From Paenibacillus taichungensis (lineage in GTDB: Bacteria > Bacillota > Bacilli > Paenibacillales > Paenibacillaceae), in NCBI RefSeq assembly GCF_003287275.1, contig NZ_QEVW01000001.1, positions 124,001-188,000 of the forward strand: a stretch of DNA of 64,000 bases, in the 5' to 3' direction. Under the pieces are notes generated by a model. The model was not told where the DNA came from. It was given only the letters and a program-made list of their open reading frames with translations, and searched no databases. This document shows positions 7,901 through 17,181 of this stretch, piece by piece. The translations under genes and the position numbers were made by a program. Numbering within the stretch: position 1 is the stretch's first letter; each line of letters begins with the position of its first letter.

Positions 7901-9583
7901 TTACTTCGCACTTACCGATTTAAACCAATCATTCACTTCTTGCGTGATCTGATCACCGCCATTGGATTTCCAGTTGGCGACGAATTGGTCAAAGGCATCA
8001 ACCGGCAGTTGGCCGTAGATGATTTTGTTGAAGGTTTCCATCTCGGACTGGCGGAGCAGGTTCCATTTGGATACCATGGTTGGTGTGGCTGCGCCAGTGA
8101 AATAGTTTTGTTTACGGATGTCGATCTGGGACATAACGACTTTACCAGCATACCAGTTTTCCGGTTTACGGAATTCGGCCATTTGTTTCTCGTAAGGTGT
8201 TTCAGGCTTCTCGCCGTTTGCCAGCTTCACGAGTGTTTTCATGTACAGATCCGGAATACGAGCCGGGCCAGTCAGGAACGGGAACTCGTTGGAGAAGTCT
8301 TTGATCTTCTCTTTGTCACTGGTCGGTTGTCCGTCTACGATATCCCAGTCGTAACCTTTGGCGAAGCCATATTCATACTCACTGCCCGCAGCCGGGTTAG
8401 CCAGGTTATCGAGCAGGTAGTTGTAGTACAGGAAGATGGCTTCTGGATGCTTCGCATCCTTGTTAATCATGATACTTGCGTTGACACCAGAGTTCTGCCA
8501 CTTCGTACCGATCTTGCCGTCTGGGCCAGCCGGAACAGGGTAAGCTTTATATTTTGAGCCAGGTACGTTCTTCAGCAGGTCAGGTGCAGGCCAGTCGGGT
8601 ACCCAGTTTGCACCAGGCAGAATGCCCGCTTTGCCAGCCGTCCAGCTTTCAGCGGATTTACCTTCGTCCCACAGAGCGGAGTCGGTATGGATATAACCTT
8701 TGTTCATCCATTCAGCCAGCTTGGCAAGGGCTTGTTTCGCACCCGGGTTAACGGAGCCGTACTCCAGATTGCCGTTTGCGTCTTTGTTCCATTGCTCCTC
8801 GATTGTGCCATATGCACCGAACAACCAGTCGAGCTGCCCCATCCAGGTGTTGGTGTTATTTTTCAGCGAAATCGCCAGCGGGAATACTTTGTCTGGAGAC
8901 AGACCGTCCGGGTTCTCGTTTTTGAATTTGTCCATGATGTTCTCAAGGTCTGCAATAGTTTTCGGAGCTTCCAGGTTCAGCTTCTCCATCCAGTCTTCTC
9001 TAAGCCACAGCAATGTGTCATCGTTATCCGTATACTCCATGATCGGCATATTGTATTTCTTGCCGTCCTTGGTGAACGGATACCACAGTTCAGGATGTGC
9101 TGCTGCGTGATCTTTCAGGGTCTGACTCGCGTACCTGTCGAACAACTCATCGATGGCGATGAATTGACCGGAGTCGATCAACTGATTGGTCAATACCGCG
9201 TTGGTCGGTACGGACACGAAATCCGGCAGCTTCTCACCAGAGGCGATAGCCAGTTGCAGCTTTTGTCTGTATTGATCGTCATTGGCCGGATACCAGGTAT
9301 CTTTATGCTTCATACCCAGCGTTTCCAGCATCCAGCGATCGTGTACGTTATTTTCTTTGGTGTCCCCTTGCACGTATTTTTTCGGCATCAATACCGAACT
9401 GAATTCGATGGGTGGGTCGTATTTTCCTTTGGCAAAAGCAGCTTCTGCTTCAGCTGAACCGACGGTCGCCGGTGTATCATCTTTGGTACCATTGTCACTG
9501 GCTGTATCGCCACTGCCGCACGCAGTGATCGTGATGAGCGCGATAACCATGAGCAGTGACCACCATGTTTTGAATTTGATCAT
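7901..9583 (-). CDS. Extracellular solute-binding lipoprotein (LplA-like)
   Basis: The 560-residue product starts with a lipoprotein signal ending in ITACGSGD, so Cys22 should be lipidated. The length and segments such as LWLREDWMEKLNLEAPKT, and a later GINASIM-type region, match the large family-1 binding proteins of LplA/YtcQ type that feed oligosaccharides to ABC importers. AGGGGG precedes the ATG. It is the last gene of a minus-strand series behind the YesM and YesN genes, and its permeases are divergent at 13526-15377. No ATPase is present; such importers usually share MsmX-type ATPases. The substrate is probably a plant-type oligosaccharide. Confidence 0.9.
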   Translation of the reverse strand: MIKFKTWWSLLMVIALITITACGSGDTASDNGTKDDTPATVGSAEAEAAFAKGKYDPPIEFSSVLMPKKYVQGDTKENNVHDRWMLETLGMKHKDTWYPANDDQYRQKLQLAIASGEKLPDFVSVPTNAVLTNQLIDSGQFIAIDELFDRYASQTLKDHAAAHPELWYPFTKDGKKYNMPIMEYTDNDDTLLWLREDWMEKLNLEAPKTIADLENIMDKFKNENPDGLSPDKVFPLAISLKNNTNTWMGQLDWLFGAYGTIEEQWNKDANGNLEYGSVNPGAKQALAKLAEWMNKGYIHTDSALWDEGKSAESWTAGKAGILPGANWVPDWPAPDLLKNVPGSKYKAYPVPAGPDGKIGTKWQNSGVNASIMINKDAKHPEAIFLYYNYLLDNLANPAAGSEYEYGFAKGYDWDIVDGQPTSDKEKIKDFSNEFPFLTGPARIPDLYMKTLVKLANGEKPETPYEKQMAEFRKPENWYAGKVVMSQIDIRKQNYFTGAATPTMVSKWNLLRQSEMETFNKIIYGQLPVDAFDQFVANWKSNGGDQITQEVNDWFKSVSAK

Positions 9584-9722
9584 TGTTCAATCCCCCTACG
9601 ATGTATGATCTTTACAAGTGTAACTGTACCAATTTGGACGGGAGGGCATCTATATGAGTTTGTTAGTTTCGATAGGACTCTATTAGTGAAAGTTCAAAAA
9701 ATTCGGTTTTCAGTCATGTTAT

Positions 9723-11330
9723 TTAATGCTGGTCTCGGTACTCCTGCGGCGTGACACCGAATTGACGCTTGAACACTTTGATAAAATAAGCCGGGTCCAT
9801 ATAACCAATCTCCATGCTGATTTCATACACCTTTTTGGTGGTCGTAACCAGCTTGTGGCAGGCCCGATCCATACGAAGACGCGAGATATAATCACTGATG
9901 CCTTCACCCGTTTCAATCTTATAAATCTTGGACAAATGGGTCGGATGCAGATTAACATGATCGGCGAGTACACGCAAAGAAACATCCAGATGCAGGTTTT
10001 TATCCGTAAAATCCTGAATCTTCTTCACATACTCGGAACGGATGTCCTTGATCTCGTTGGACGTGCCTTCCTTGAGTTTGCTGAGTACACTAAGCGACCA
10101 TTTGCGCAGTTTACTGATGGTGGTGAACGCTTCTCCGCTCTGCAACCACTCGATATCGTCACCCATTAAATTGGCCAAAGTTAGCTTGTTTCGGTGTGCG
10201 AGATTGGTGAACGAAGCCGTAATTAAAAAACCAGCCTCCATGCAATGCTCCCACGATTCCGACCATTTTTCATCCAGCTCCGCACAGACGGCCAGTATTT
10301 TTTCTTCTGCCGCATCCCATTGACCACTCTCTAACAGGTGAATGAACGTGGGTGGAGTATATAGGACATCCAGCGGGCCTTGCGCTGCCGGAGTCTCCAC
10401 GTCACTGACCCGCATCACGAATTCACGCTCGTCGCCGACAATTTGTCGGAAATAAGCGGAGGCCTGCCGAAAACGATCATATAGCTGATCGGGAAACGCG
10501 AACCATTCGGTGATGACGATAGAGAGGGAACCCTTCAGAAACTGCTTAACTTTGGACTGAAGTTGTACCGAAAGCTTCTCCAGTATGGTTTCTTTGCCAA
10601 TATCGGAGTTGTTCACTTTCAGTTGAAGCAAAAAGACTAGATATCCATGCTCCTCCTTCACGCCCCACACTTCCATAAACTCTCCCATAATCTCTTCCGC
10701 CATATTGATGACGGCATATTCAAGCAAGGTTTGGTCGTTGTTGTCGTATTGCCCGAATTCTTCTTCCATACGTACAAGCATTAATGCGCAATCCCCGGCG
10801 TGGAAGGGCAGATCGTAATTGGCAAGTTTCCGTGCCCATTCGCTGGAGGCAATTCGATGTCCCTGCAAAGCTTCAAGGAGCAGTCGACCCCGCAAATGCG
10901 GCAGATTCTCCCGCAGGGTAAACTGGGTTCGTTTTAGTGAACTGACGATTTCCCATTCGGTATTTAATTGATCAATGGCTTTCTGAACGGCACCCATTAA
11001 TTCATCATCCGTCGGCGGCTTCAGCAAGTAATCGACGGCTTCGAACTGGATCGCTTTTTTGGCGTAATCGAATTCGGAATGCCCCGATAAAAGAATACAC
11101 TTTATTTTTTTGTCACGGACTCTGATCCGTTCGATCAGTTCAATACCTGTCATTTCGGGCATTTGAATATCCGAGATCACAATATCTATAGGGTGGGTAT
11201 CGATCAGTTGAAGTGCTTCGTGTGCCGAATATGCTTTATGCACCTGTTCGATCCCCAGCGTATGCCACGGCTTGGTCATGGACAGGTTATCTACCCAATG
11301 TGCTTCATCGTCTACGATGATCATTTGCAT
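9723..11330 (-). CDS. YesN-type response regulator, AraC output
   Basis: The 535-residue regulator has a receiver domain (residues 2-120) with D7/D8, phospho-acceptor D54 in VISDIQMPEMTG and the KPP segment. A variable middle follows, and a C-terminal AraC/XylS double helix-turn-helix (about residues 435-535) ends GVTPQEYRDQH. The frame is open 141 bp further upstream, but that part overlaps a dispersed repeat. ATG 11330 has AAGGAGAC before it. Its partner kinase is immediately upstream at 11530-13356. It should activate the binding-protein and permease genes on phosphorylation. Confidence 0.92.
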   Translation of the reverse strand: MQMIIVDDEAHWVDNLSMTKPWHTLGIEQVHKAYSAHEALQLIDTHPIDIVISDIQMPEMTGIELIERIRVRDKKIKCILLSGHSEFDYAKKAIQFEAVDYLLKPPTDDELMGAVQKAIDQLNTEWEIVSSLKRTQFTLRENLPHLRGRLLLEALQGHRIASSEWARKLANYDLPFHAGDCALMLVRMEEEFGQYDNNDQTLLEYAVINMAEEIMGEFMEVWGVKEEHGYLVFLLQLKVNNSDIGKETILEKLSVQLQSKVKQFLKGSLSIVITEWFAFPDQLYDRFRQASAYFRQIVGDEREFVMRVSDVETPAAQGPLDVLYTPPTFIHLLESGQWDAAEEKILAVCAELDEKWSESWEHCMEAGFLITASFTNLAHRNKLTLANLMGDDIEWLQSGEAFTTISKLRKWSLSVLSKLKEGTSNEIKDIRSEYVKKIQDFTDKNLHLDVSLRVLADHVNLHPTHLSKIYKIETGEGISDYISRLRMDRACHKLVTTTKKVYEISMEIGYMDPAYFIKVFKRQFGVTPQEYRDQH

Positions 11331-11367
11331 GTTGTATTGTCTCCTTAGTGGTTGAACGCAGACATCT

Positions 11368-11502
11368 GTACACTTGCCACTCCGATGACAGAACAACCTT
11401 CCGATCGCTGTTACCCCCGGATTTATTGAATGAATTTTATAATGTGTAAATCTGGGGATAAAGGCGAGCACTCCGTTTCTTCAGGTTTTTTCTGTCCTCT
11501 GC
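11368..11502 (-). repeat. Dispersed 134-bp repeat, copy A
   Basis: Read on the minus strand, this segment begins AGGACAGAAAAAACCT, passes TCGCCTTTATCCCC, and ends with the run from ATCGGAAGGTTGTTCTG to GGAGTGGCAAGTGTA. It matches 61716-61849 over nearly its full length, with the outer thirds best conserved. It sits between the kinase and regulator genes, about 40 bp before the YesN start. Confidence 0.85.
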
Positions 11503-11529
11503 GTTTCCATGTACATGGCTTGTTCAAAA

Positions 11530-13356
11530 TCAATTCGTCAATTTATTGTTTGTATCGATATTTCCTTTATCGGAATCAGTATCCTCTTTCGGGATCTCCC
11601 AGATCATCTCGGTTCGGAATCCGCCGAGAGGGGATGGGCCGAATAGAAGGTAGGATTGATTGCCGAATAGATGCATGATTCGCTGATTCGTGTTCCAGAG
11701 GCCACAGCCCATTTCCTCCTGCAGCGGCTGCTGCATTTTCAGATTCAACGCCTCCAACTGATCCGGGCTTAAGCCGGGTCCATCGTCATCGATGTAAATT
11801 TTGCAGAACCCGTTCGAGCTCTCGCCAGTAATTCGAATTTCACCTGATGAATAAGACTTCGCTACACCGTGAATGACGGAATTCTCCACAATCGGTTGCA
11901 GCATTAATCGTGGTACGGACTGTGCAAGCATATCCTCAGGGATGTCGATGTGGTATTCAATTCTGCCATTACGCAGCTTCTGGATATCCAAATAGTTGAC
12001 GAGCAGATTGATTTCTTCTTTTAGAGAAGATGTCTCTCGCTCCACTCGTGTCGTATAACGATAGTAGGCACTTAGGTTATGCGCCATGGACACGACGGCT
12101 TGCTCGTCCTTCATCTGGGCCATGTTGATGATATAGCCAAGACAGTTATACAGAAAATGAGGATTGATCTGCGCCTGTAGCTGTTTCAGCGTAGCTTCCT
12201 TGGCCCTGATTTTTTCCTGGAACACGTTCTCGATCAGGTCTTGAATCTGATGTGACATATCATTGAATCGATGGAACAAAAACGAGAACTCATTCTGATC
12301 CTTGCTATGCAGACGTACGGAATAATCTCCGCGCTGCACGCGCCGTAAGCCCTGGATCAGCTTTTTGATCGGATATTGGATGTTTCGATATAACAGAATG
12401 GAGGCGGAAATGCCTACCACAAACAGCAGAATCATAAAGAGATAGAACAAGTTCCGACTGAGCGAGATCGGCTGCAGAATCTGATAGAGTGGAACCACAT
12501 CGACCAAATGCCAATCCAGATAGGAGGATTTCACCGAGCTAACGAGATACTTTTTCCCGTTCAGCTTAACGACATCCTGTGTGGTATCCTCTGGCGAGTT
12601 CTCATCCAGATAACGAATAAGTTCCTCGGATAGCTGCTTGTCTGCACTGCGATTCAGAATGGGTGAATTTCCTTTGTGATAAAAGAAGGGATCACCTTGT
12701 CCACCTGCTTTATACGTATCCAGCATGTTCTGAATATTCTCATAACTGAAGCTGGCTTCAATCACCAGATTACTTCCCGTCAACATGCCCGGCTGGGCCA
12801 AGGAATCCGTCAAGAACCAGTAAAAGGATTTCATATCCTCTTTTGATTCAGCACTTTGATCACCGTAGGTCCATTGTCCGCTCATATTTCTTTTCAGGTA
12901 ATCCTCATCATACCCGGAAGTTCTATTATAGTTGGCAATCACATCTTGATTCTGTTGTGAATACACAGCGTATCGGGTAGGCCATATATCGGTAACACCC
13001 GATTGAAGCATCAGTTTTTCCTGAATAACATATCGGGTCTGCATCTTGTCATAACGATCATTCCATATGTTCAAGCCATTAAATGCTCTGACATTGGGAT
13101 CTCTGGAGAGAATAAGACTGAAGTCCATCATCTGGTTAATACGGGAATCGATCTGACTGGATAAAAACGTGAGCTGCTTCGTATTGGAGACCTGTAGCTC
13201 TTTGCTTACAACATCATAAGTGACGTTGTTCGAGTAGGTATACATGATAATAATGGGGATGAACAGGACCACAATTAAACAGTTTATTTTGGCAAACAGA
13301 CTAAACCGGGATCTGGACGTTCTTCCCAAAGTTATAAAGCGCTTCCATGTATTCAT
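11530..13356 (-). CDS. YesM-type sensor histidine kinase
   Basis: The 608-residue membrane kinase has a first membrane helix near residues 22-45, an extracytoplasmic sensor of about 250 residues, a second helix near 300-325, and a HAMP linker (VQRGDYSVRL). The His_kinase box INPHFLYNCL contains the phosphorylated His, and a HATPase_c domain follows with a GPGLSPDQ segment. AAGGAGAC precedes the ATG. It pairs with the YesN regulator downstream and faces the permease operon, the usual arrangement for sugar-responsive control in Paenibacillus. Confidence 0.92.
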   Translation of the reverse strand: MNTWKRFITLGRTSRSRFSLFAKINCLIVVLFIPIIIMYTYSNNVTYDVVSKELQVSNTKQLTFLSSQIDSRINQMMDFSLILSRDPNVRAFNGLNIWNDRYDKMQTRYVIQEKLMLQSGVTDIWPTRYAVYSQQNQDVIANYNRTSGYDEDYLKRNMSGQWTYGDQSAESKEDMKSFYWFLTDSLAQPGMLTGSNLVIEASFSYENIQNMLDTYKAGGQGDPFFYHKGNSPILNRSADKQLSEELIRYLDENSPEDTTQDVVKLNGKKYLVSSVKSSYLDWHLVDVVPLYQILQPISLSRNLFYLFMILLFVVGISASILLYRNIQYPIKKLIQGLRRVQRGDYSVRLHSKDQNEFSFLFHRFNDMSHQIQDLIENVFQEKIRAKEATLKQLQAQINPHFLYNCLGYIINMAQMKDEQAVVSMAHNLSAYYRYTTRVERETSSLKEEINLLVNYLDIQKLRNGRIEYHIDIPEDMLAQSVPRLMLQPIVENSVIHGVAKSYSSGEIRITGESSNGFCKIYIDDDGPGLSPDQLEALNLKMQQPLQEEMGCGLWNTNQRIMHLFGNQSYLLFGPSPLGGFRTEMIWEIPKEDTDSDKGNIDTNNKLTN

Positions 13357-13525
13357 AAAAAGTCTCCTTCAAATTCGTGTAAATAACCTCTTTCAATGAT
13401 ATCCCTAACAAAACACTATCAAGCCTAACAATGTTATATAGTCAGACCTGAGAAATGCCTGATACTATTTATAGCAGAGATCCCCATTACACACAAAAAC
13501 TTTTTTTTGGGAACAGGAGCGCGCT

Positions 13526-14488
13526 ATGGAGGCTAATATGGAAGCTAACCGAGTACCTCAGGCGGACATTGGGAGCAAGCCGAACAGAAAAACAAAAAAA
13601 CGCTACAAACAACCATGGATTCTGCACTTGATGGTGTTGCCGGCGGCCATTATGGTCTTTATTTTTTCATACATTCCGATGTCCGGGATTTTGATGGCAT
13701 TTCAAGACTATAAACCTGCACTGGGTTTTTTCGATTCCGAATGGGTCGGACTGAAGCATTTCAGATACATGTGGGAAAATGATTATTTCCTGCAAATTAC
13801 GTGGAATACGCTGTTTTTTGCCTGTTCCAAGATCATTATGAACCTAATTATTCCGTTTGTCTTCGCCTTATTACTTAATGAGGTACGGAAGATGGCGCTG
13901 AAAAGAACCATTCAAACGCTCGTATATCTTCCGCACTTTTTGTCTTGGGTTACGCTGTCAGGCATTCTGATCGATATTCTGGCGCAGACGGGTATTGTCA
14001 ATCAGTTCCTGGTCTCCGTATTCGGCATTAAGCCAATCTTCTTCCTGGGGGATGGCAGCTGGTTCCGATTCACGATTATTGCGAGTGATGTCTGGAAAGA
14101 GTTTGGATTCAACACGATCATCTTCCTCGCGGCACTGTCTGGCATTAACCCGGCACTCTATGAAGCGGCTGAAGTGGATGGGGCAGGACGCTGGAAGCAA
14201 ACGATGTATATTACCATCCCGGCACTTATTCCGATTGGGATCGTAATCGCAACCCTGGCACTGGGTAATGTGCTTAACGCCAACTTTGACCAGATCTTTA
14301 ACTTATATAGTCCATTGATTTACCAGCAAGGAGATATTATCGATACGTTTGTGTATAGAGAAGGTCTGCTAAGTGGGCAGTTCAGTTTCGCTACCGCCGT
14401 GAATCTATTCAAATCGGTCATTAGTTTGATCCTGATTGTGATCTCCTACCGACTGGCTTACCGATTCGCCGGATACCGAATTTTCTAG
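13526..14488 (+). CDS. ABC sugar permease, LplB/YteP type
   Basis: This is a 320-residue inner-membrane subunit with six predicted helices after a basic cytosolic start of about 30 residues. The EAA loop EAAEVDGAGRWKQTMYITIP (about residues 212-231), which docks the ATPase, is intact. The C terminus RFAGYRIF is typical of LplB proteins. CAGGAG precedes the ATG. It is divergent from the YesM kinase, and the second permease follows after 16 bp. Together with the binding protein at 7901-9583 it forms one importer. Confidence 0.92.
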   Translation: MEANMEANRVPQADIGSKPNRKTKKRYKQPWILHLMVLPAAIMVFIFSYIPMSGILMAFQDYKPALGFFDSEWVGLKHFRYMWENDYFLQITWNTLFFACSKIIMNLIIPFVFALLLNEVRKMALKRTIQTLVYLPHFLSWVTLSGILIDILAQTGIVNQFLVSVFGIKPIFFLGDGSWFRFTIIASDVWKEFGFNTIIFLAALSGINPALYEAAEVDGAGRWKQTMYITIPALIPIGIVIATLALGNVLNANFDQIFNLYSPLIYQQGDIIDTFVYREGLLSGQFSFATAVNLFKSVISLILIVISYRLAYRFAGYRIF

Positions 14489-14504
14489 AAAGGATGACGA
14501 ACTC

Positions 14505-15377
14505 ATGTATCATAAAACGATGCCTTACCGCATATTCAGCATAATCAACAATGTGTTACTGACCATCCTTTCGCTGCTCTGCTTGCTGCCTTTGTATCAC
14601 TTACTCATGGTATCACTGAGCGCATCTGCTCCTGCCAATGCTGGACTGGTGACGTTCTGGCCGATTGGTTTTACACTGGAGGCGTATGCCAAAACGTTTG
14701 CTAACAGCAATTTCCTTTCCTCCCTGTGGGTGTCCGTAGAGCGGACGTTGCTGGGAACAGGGCTCGCGTTAATCGTCAATACGATTGCAGCCTACGCGCT
14801 CTCCAAAGAGACGCGGGTGTTCCGTGCACGCAACATCTATCTGTGGTATTTTGTCATCACGATGCTGTTCAGCGGTGGTCTCATTCCGGGGTACATCCTG
14901 ATTCTGAAGCTGGGACTAATGAATACATTGCTGGCCTTGATCCTGCCGGGATTGGTTGCGGTGTTCAACATTATTCTGCTGCTGAATTTCTTCCGTACCG
15001 TTCCCAAAGATCTGGAGGAAGCTGCATTTATCGATGGGGCAGGGCACTTGCAGACATTTATCAAAATCTATCTGCCTGTCTCCGTACCCGTTATTGCAAC
15101 GGTTTCACTCTTCATGATGGTCGGACATTGGAACTCGTACTTTGACGGGATCATCTACATCCGTGATGCAGAAAAGCTGCCACTGGCGACATTCATGCAG
15201 ACGATCATCGTGCAGGCCGACATGTCGAAACTTGATCCGGAAGCGGTAGCGAACCTGTCCCAGCGGACCATTCGGGCTTCACAGATCTTTATCAGTGCGC
15301 TGCCGATCCTGCTCGTGTACCCGTTCCTGCAACGTTATTTCGTGACTGGGATTGTGGTTGGGGCGGTGAAGGAGTAG
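14505..15377 (+). CDS. ABC sugar permease, LplC/YtcP type
   Basis: This 290-residue partner permease has six predicted helices and an EAA loop EAAFIDGAGHLQTFIKIYLP (about residues 173-192). The end QRYFVTGIVVGAVKE is characteristic of LplC/YtcP subunits. AAAGGATGACGAACTC precedes the ATG. It lies 16 bp after the LplB-like gene and is the last gene of the operon; no ATPase or glycosidase follows, so the ATPase must be encoded elsewhere. Confidence 0.92.
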   Translation: MYHKTMPYRIFSIINNVLLTILSLLCLLPLYHLLMVSLSASAPANAGLVTFWPIGFTLEAYAKTFANSNFLSSLWVSVERTLLGTGLALIVNTIAAYALSKETRVFRARNIYLWYFVITMLFSGGLIPGYILILKLGLMNTLLALILPGLVAVFNIILLLNFFRTVPKDLEEAAFIDGAGHLQTFIKIYLPVSVPVIATVSLFMMVGHWNSYFDGIIYIRDAEKLPLATFMQTIIVQADMSKLDPEAVANLSQRTIRASQIFISALPILLVYPFLQRYFVTGIVVGAVKE

Positions 15378-15427
15378 TTAAATGTAGGGGTTAGAATAGG
15401 GGTTGAAAAAGGAGTCACTGAACTGGG

Positions 15428-15455
15428 GAAGGCCAGGGAGGCGGCTTCTTTTTTT
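15428..15455 (+). terminator. Probable terminator of permease operon
   Basis: GAAGGCC pairs imperfectly with GGCGGCTTC and is followed by seven T. It lies 50 bp after the second permease. The stem has a bulge, so confidence is moderate. Confidence 0.55.
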
Positions 15456-15605
15456 GTGGAAATTAACTAAAGAATACAATGGATGCAGATGTTAAAAGAA
15501 TGGAGAGAAGAGATTATCTCTTTTTCTCTTTCCTGCAATGATAGGATTCCCGATGTCACCATGCTGGAAAAGCATCTTCTCTCGCGGCAAAATAATGCAT
15601 TAAGC

Positions 15606-15632
15606 AAGGTCGCTCTTAGGAGCGACCTTTTT
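15606..15632 (+). terminator. Rho-independent terminator, orphan
   Basis: AAGGTCGCTC and GAGCGACCTT form a perfect 10-bp stem with a TTAG loop and a T-tail. It closes no recognisable gene. The stretch 15456-15605 contains only a 60-codon frame (15483-15665) that runs through the stem and has no ribosome site, so I do not call a gene in this 337-bp gap. Confidence 0.75.
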
Positions 15633-15714
15633 GTTGTGATCATCTTACTAATGATAACGTGTTAGTAGGGTTGATTCATTTTCGCAAAAAAAGTGCCCAT
15701 CAATAGAACTTAAA

Positions 15715-16320
15715 TCATATCGTTCTTACTTCATGTTGAGTTGTGCTGTCCTTGCCGTAATTTAGTCCCAACTGATACGCCTGTTTCAGAAGTGCGTCAT
15801 AATGCTCAGGCTTCGCATCCAGCGTTTCATATAAAAATTCAACGCTCGACCGGGGCACCCCGCAGTAATTGGCGATACCCACATTGAGCAGATTCTTGAT
15901 CGATTCATCATAGTTTCGCTTTTGCATTTGTTCTTCCGTCACGCCCGCAAGAGTAATCCATAACATCTGCTGATGATGAAGCTTGTTCGAGCCGTAGGCA
16001 AACCCGTTGTTCATGACACGATCCACATACCCTTTCAGCATGGCTGGCAGATGCCACCACCAGAGGGGAAACACAAAAGCGACAGCATCGTGCTTCTTCA
16101 ATCGCTCTATCTCCGCTTCTATCTCAGGGGAGAATACCTGATGTTCCTTGGTAAAGTCAGGTTCATCTATGCCTTGGAGGACAGGGTCGAAGCCACTGCC
16201 ATGCAAATCCAATATCTCAAAATCGTGACCAGCCTCGGCAAGGCCCTGCACGAAATGATCGGTAACCTGGAAGGTCAGGGAATCTTTTCTCGAATGGGAC
16301 ACAACGACTAATACATTCAT
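15715..16320 (-). CDS. NAD(P)H oxidoreductase, flavodoxin-like fold
   Basis: The 201-residue product matches the MdaB/KefF-type quinone reductase family, which binds FMN or FAD and reduces quinones or electrophiles. It opens MNVLVVVSHSRKDSLT (phosphate-binding loop), contains AFVFPLWWWHLPAMLKGYVD (about residues 76-95) around the flavin, and has a GFAYG segment after it. ATG 16320 is chosen, with GAAAGGTAG upstream; the frame is open for 43 further codons without a ribosome site. The divergent HxlR regulator and palindrome suggest induction by an electrophile or quinone. Confidence 0.88.
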   Translation of the reverse strand: MNVLVVVSHSRKDSLTFQVTDHFVQGLAEAGHDFEILDLHGSGFDPVLQGIDEPDFTKEHQVFSPEIEAEIERLKKHDAVAFVFPLWWWHLPAMLKGYVDRVMNNGFAYGSNKLHHQQMLWITLAGVTEEQMQKRNYDESIKNLLNVGIANYCGVPRSSVEFLYETLDAKPEHYDALLKQAYQLGLNYGKDSTTQHEVRTI

Positions 16321-16409
16321 CTTATCTTTCACTACCTTTCTGCATTGCTGTCTTGTAGCCATGAATCGCTGGCTGATGCTATTATAAACAGGTATGAAAA
16401 CATCTGGAA

Positions 16410-16464
16410 GTACGCACTTTGATGTTCTATAGGAAGAATGAAGTGCCATAGGAACATCAAAGTA
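16410..16464. promoter_or_regulatory. Palindromic operator between reductase and HxlR genes
   Basis: CTTTGATGTTC followed by TATAGG mirrors CCATAGGAACATCAAAG across a 12-base spacer, giving 15 to 16 paired positions per arm. Both arms carry a GTAC flank. Its location between divergent oxidoreductase and HxlR genes marks it as the probable HxlR site. Confidence 0.6.
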
Positions 16465-16567
16465 CCCTGAATCACTACCTCGAAATGGAGTTCAAATAAC
16501 GAAACGAAGAGAAATAAGAGGGTTATGATTATACCTCGGTAACAGCTTGATGAAGGAGGGATAAAAG

Positions 16568-16954
16568 TTGACGGAACATGGAAAAACGAGCACTCCAAAG
16601 AAATATAAAGTCGGCGTGGAGGCGGCCTTGGAAGTAATGGGCGGGAAGTGGAAGCCTTTGATTATTTATCATTTGATGACAGGACGGAAACGTACATCGG
16701 AGCTGCGTCGGTTGATACCGGACATCACGCAGAAAGTACTGACAACGCAGCTCAGAGGTTTGGAAAAGGACGAGATTGTGCAGCGAAAGGTGTATTCGGA
16801 GGTTCCTCCAAAAGTGGAATATGAGTTAACGAGCTACGGTTGGGGACTCAAACCCGCTTTGGACCATTTGTGTTACTGGGGAGAGGAGCACCTCGAAAAG
16901 GTTCACGGGGATAAGTTTAAGGTGTTGGAGGAGTTAGACTCTCCAGAGTGTTGA
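16568..16954 (+). CDS. HxlR-family transcriptional regulator
   Basis: This 128-residue winged-helix protein contains the hallmark GGKWKPLIIYHL (about residues 25-36), the RRLIPDITQKVLTTQLRGLE recognition region, and YELTSYG near residue 89. The start is TTG at 16568, with GAAGGAGGG six bases before it. It is divergent from the flavodoxin-fold reductase, a standard pairing in which HxlR proteins sense electrophiles or redox stress through a conserved cysteine. Here the likely Cys is C-terminal rather than near the start, so the sensing mode is uncertain. Confidence 0.9.
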   Translation: MTEHGKTSTPKKYKVGVEAALEVMGGKWKPLIIYHLMTGRKRTSELRRLIPDITQKVLTTQLRGLEKDEIVQRKVYSEVPPKVEYELTSYGWGLKPALDHLCYWGEEHLEKVHGDKFKVLEELDSPEC

Positions 16955-17181
16955 AGAGGCGAACCTGGTCCAGTTCGGTGATGGATGATAACGCTAATCC
17001 ATATGTTGGTGATCTGTCAACCAAATTAGTCGAATAGAGAGGGACCAGTAGGTAAACTAAACGTAGACGACTTTAATCAGGGATTTCCCATAGATATGTA
17101 AATGAGATCCAGTCTTTCCGATTAAATCTTGAACATAATATAGCAAGTACCAATGGAGAGAAAGAATAGGAGGAATATCTT

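Noticed and set aside
7883-9608. Several long plus-strand frames opposite the binding-protein gene
   Set aside because: They are antisense shadows of a well-supported GC-richer gene; they have no ribosome sites and no domains.
11331-11471. 47-residue N-terminal extension of the YesN regulator
   Set aside because: The receiver domain begins at MQMIIVDDE with AAGGAGAC upstream, and the extension is translated from the dispersed repeat.
15483-15665. 60-codon plus-strand frame after the permeases
   Set aside because: It reads through a perfect terminator stem and lacks a Shine-Dalgarno site.
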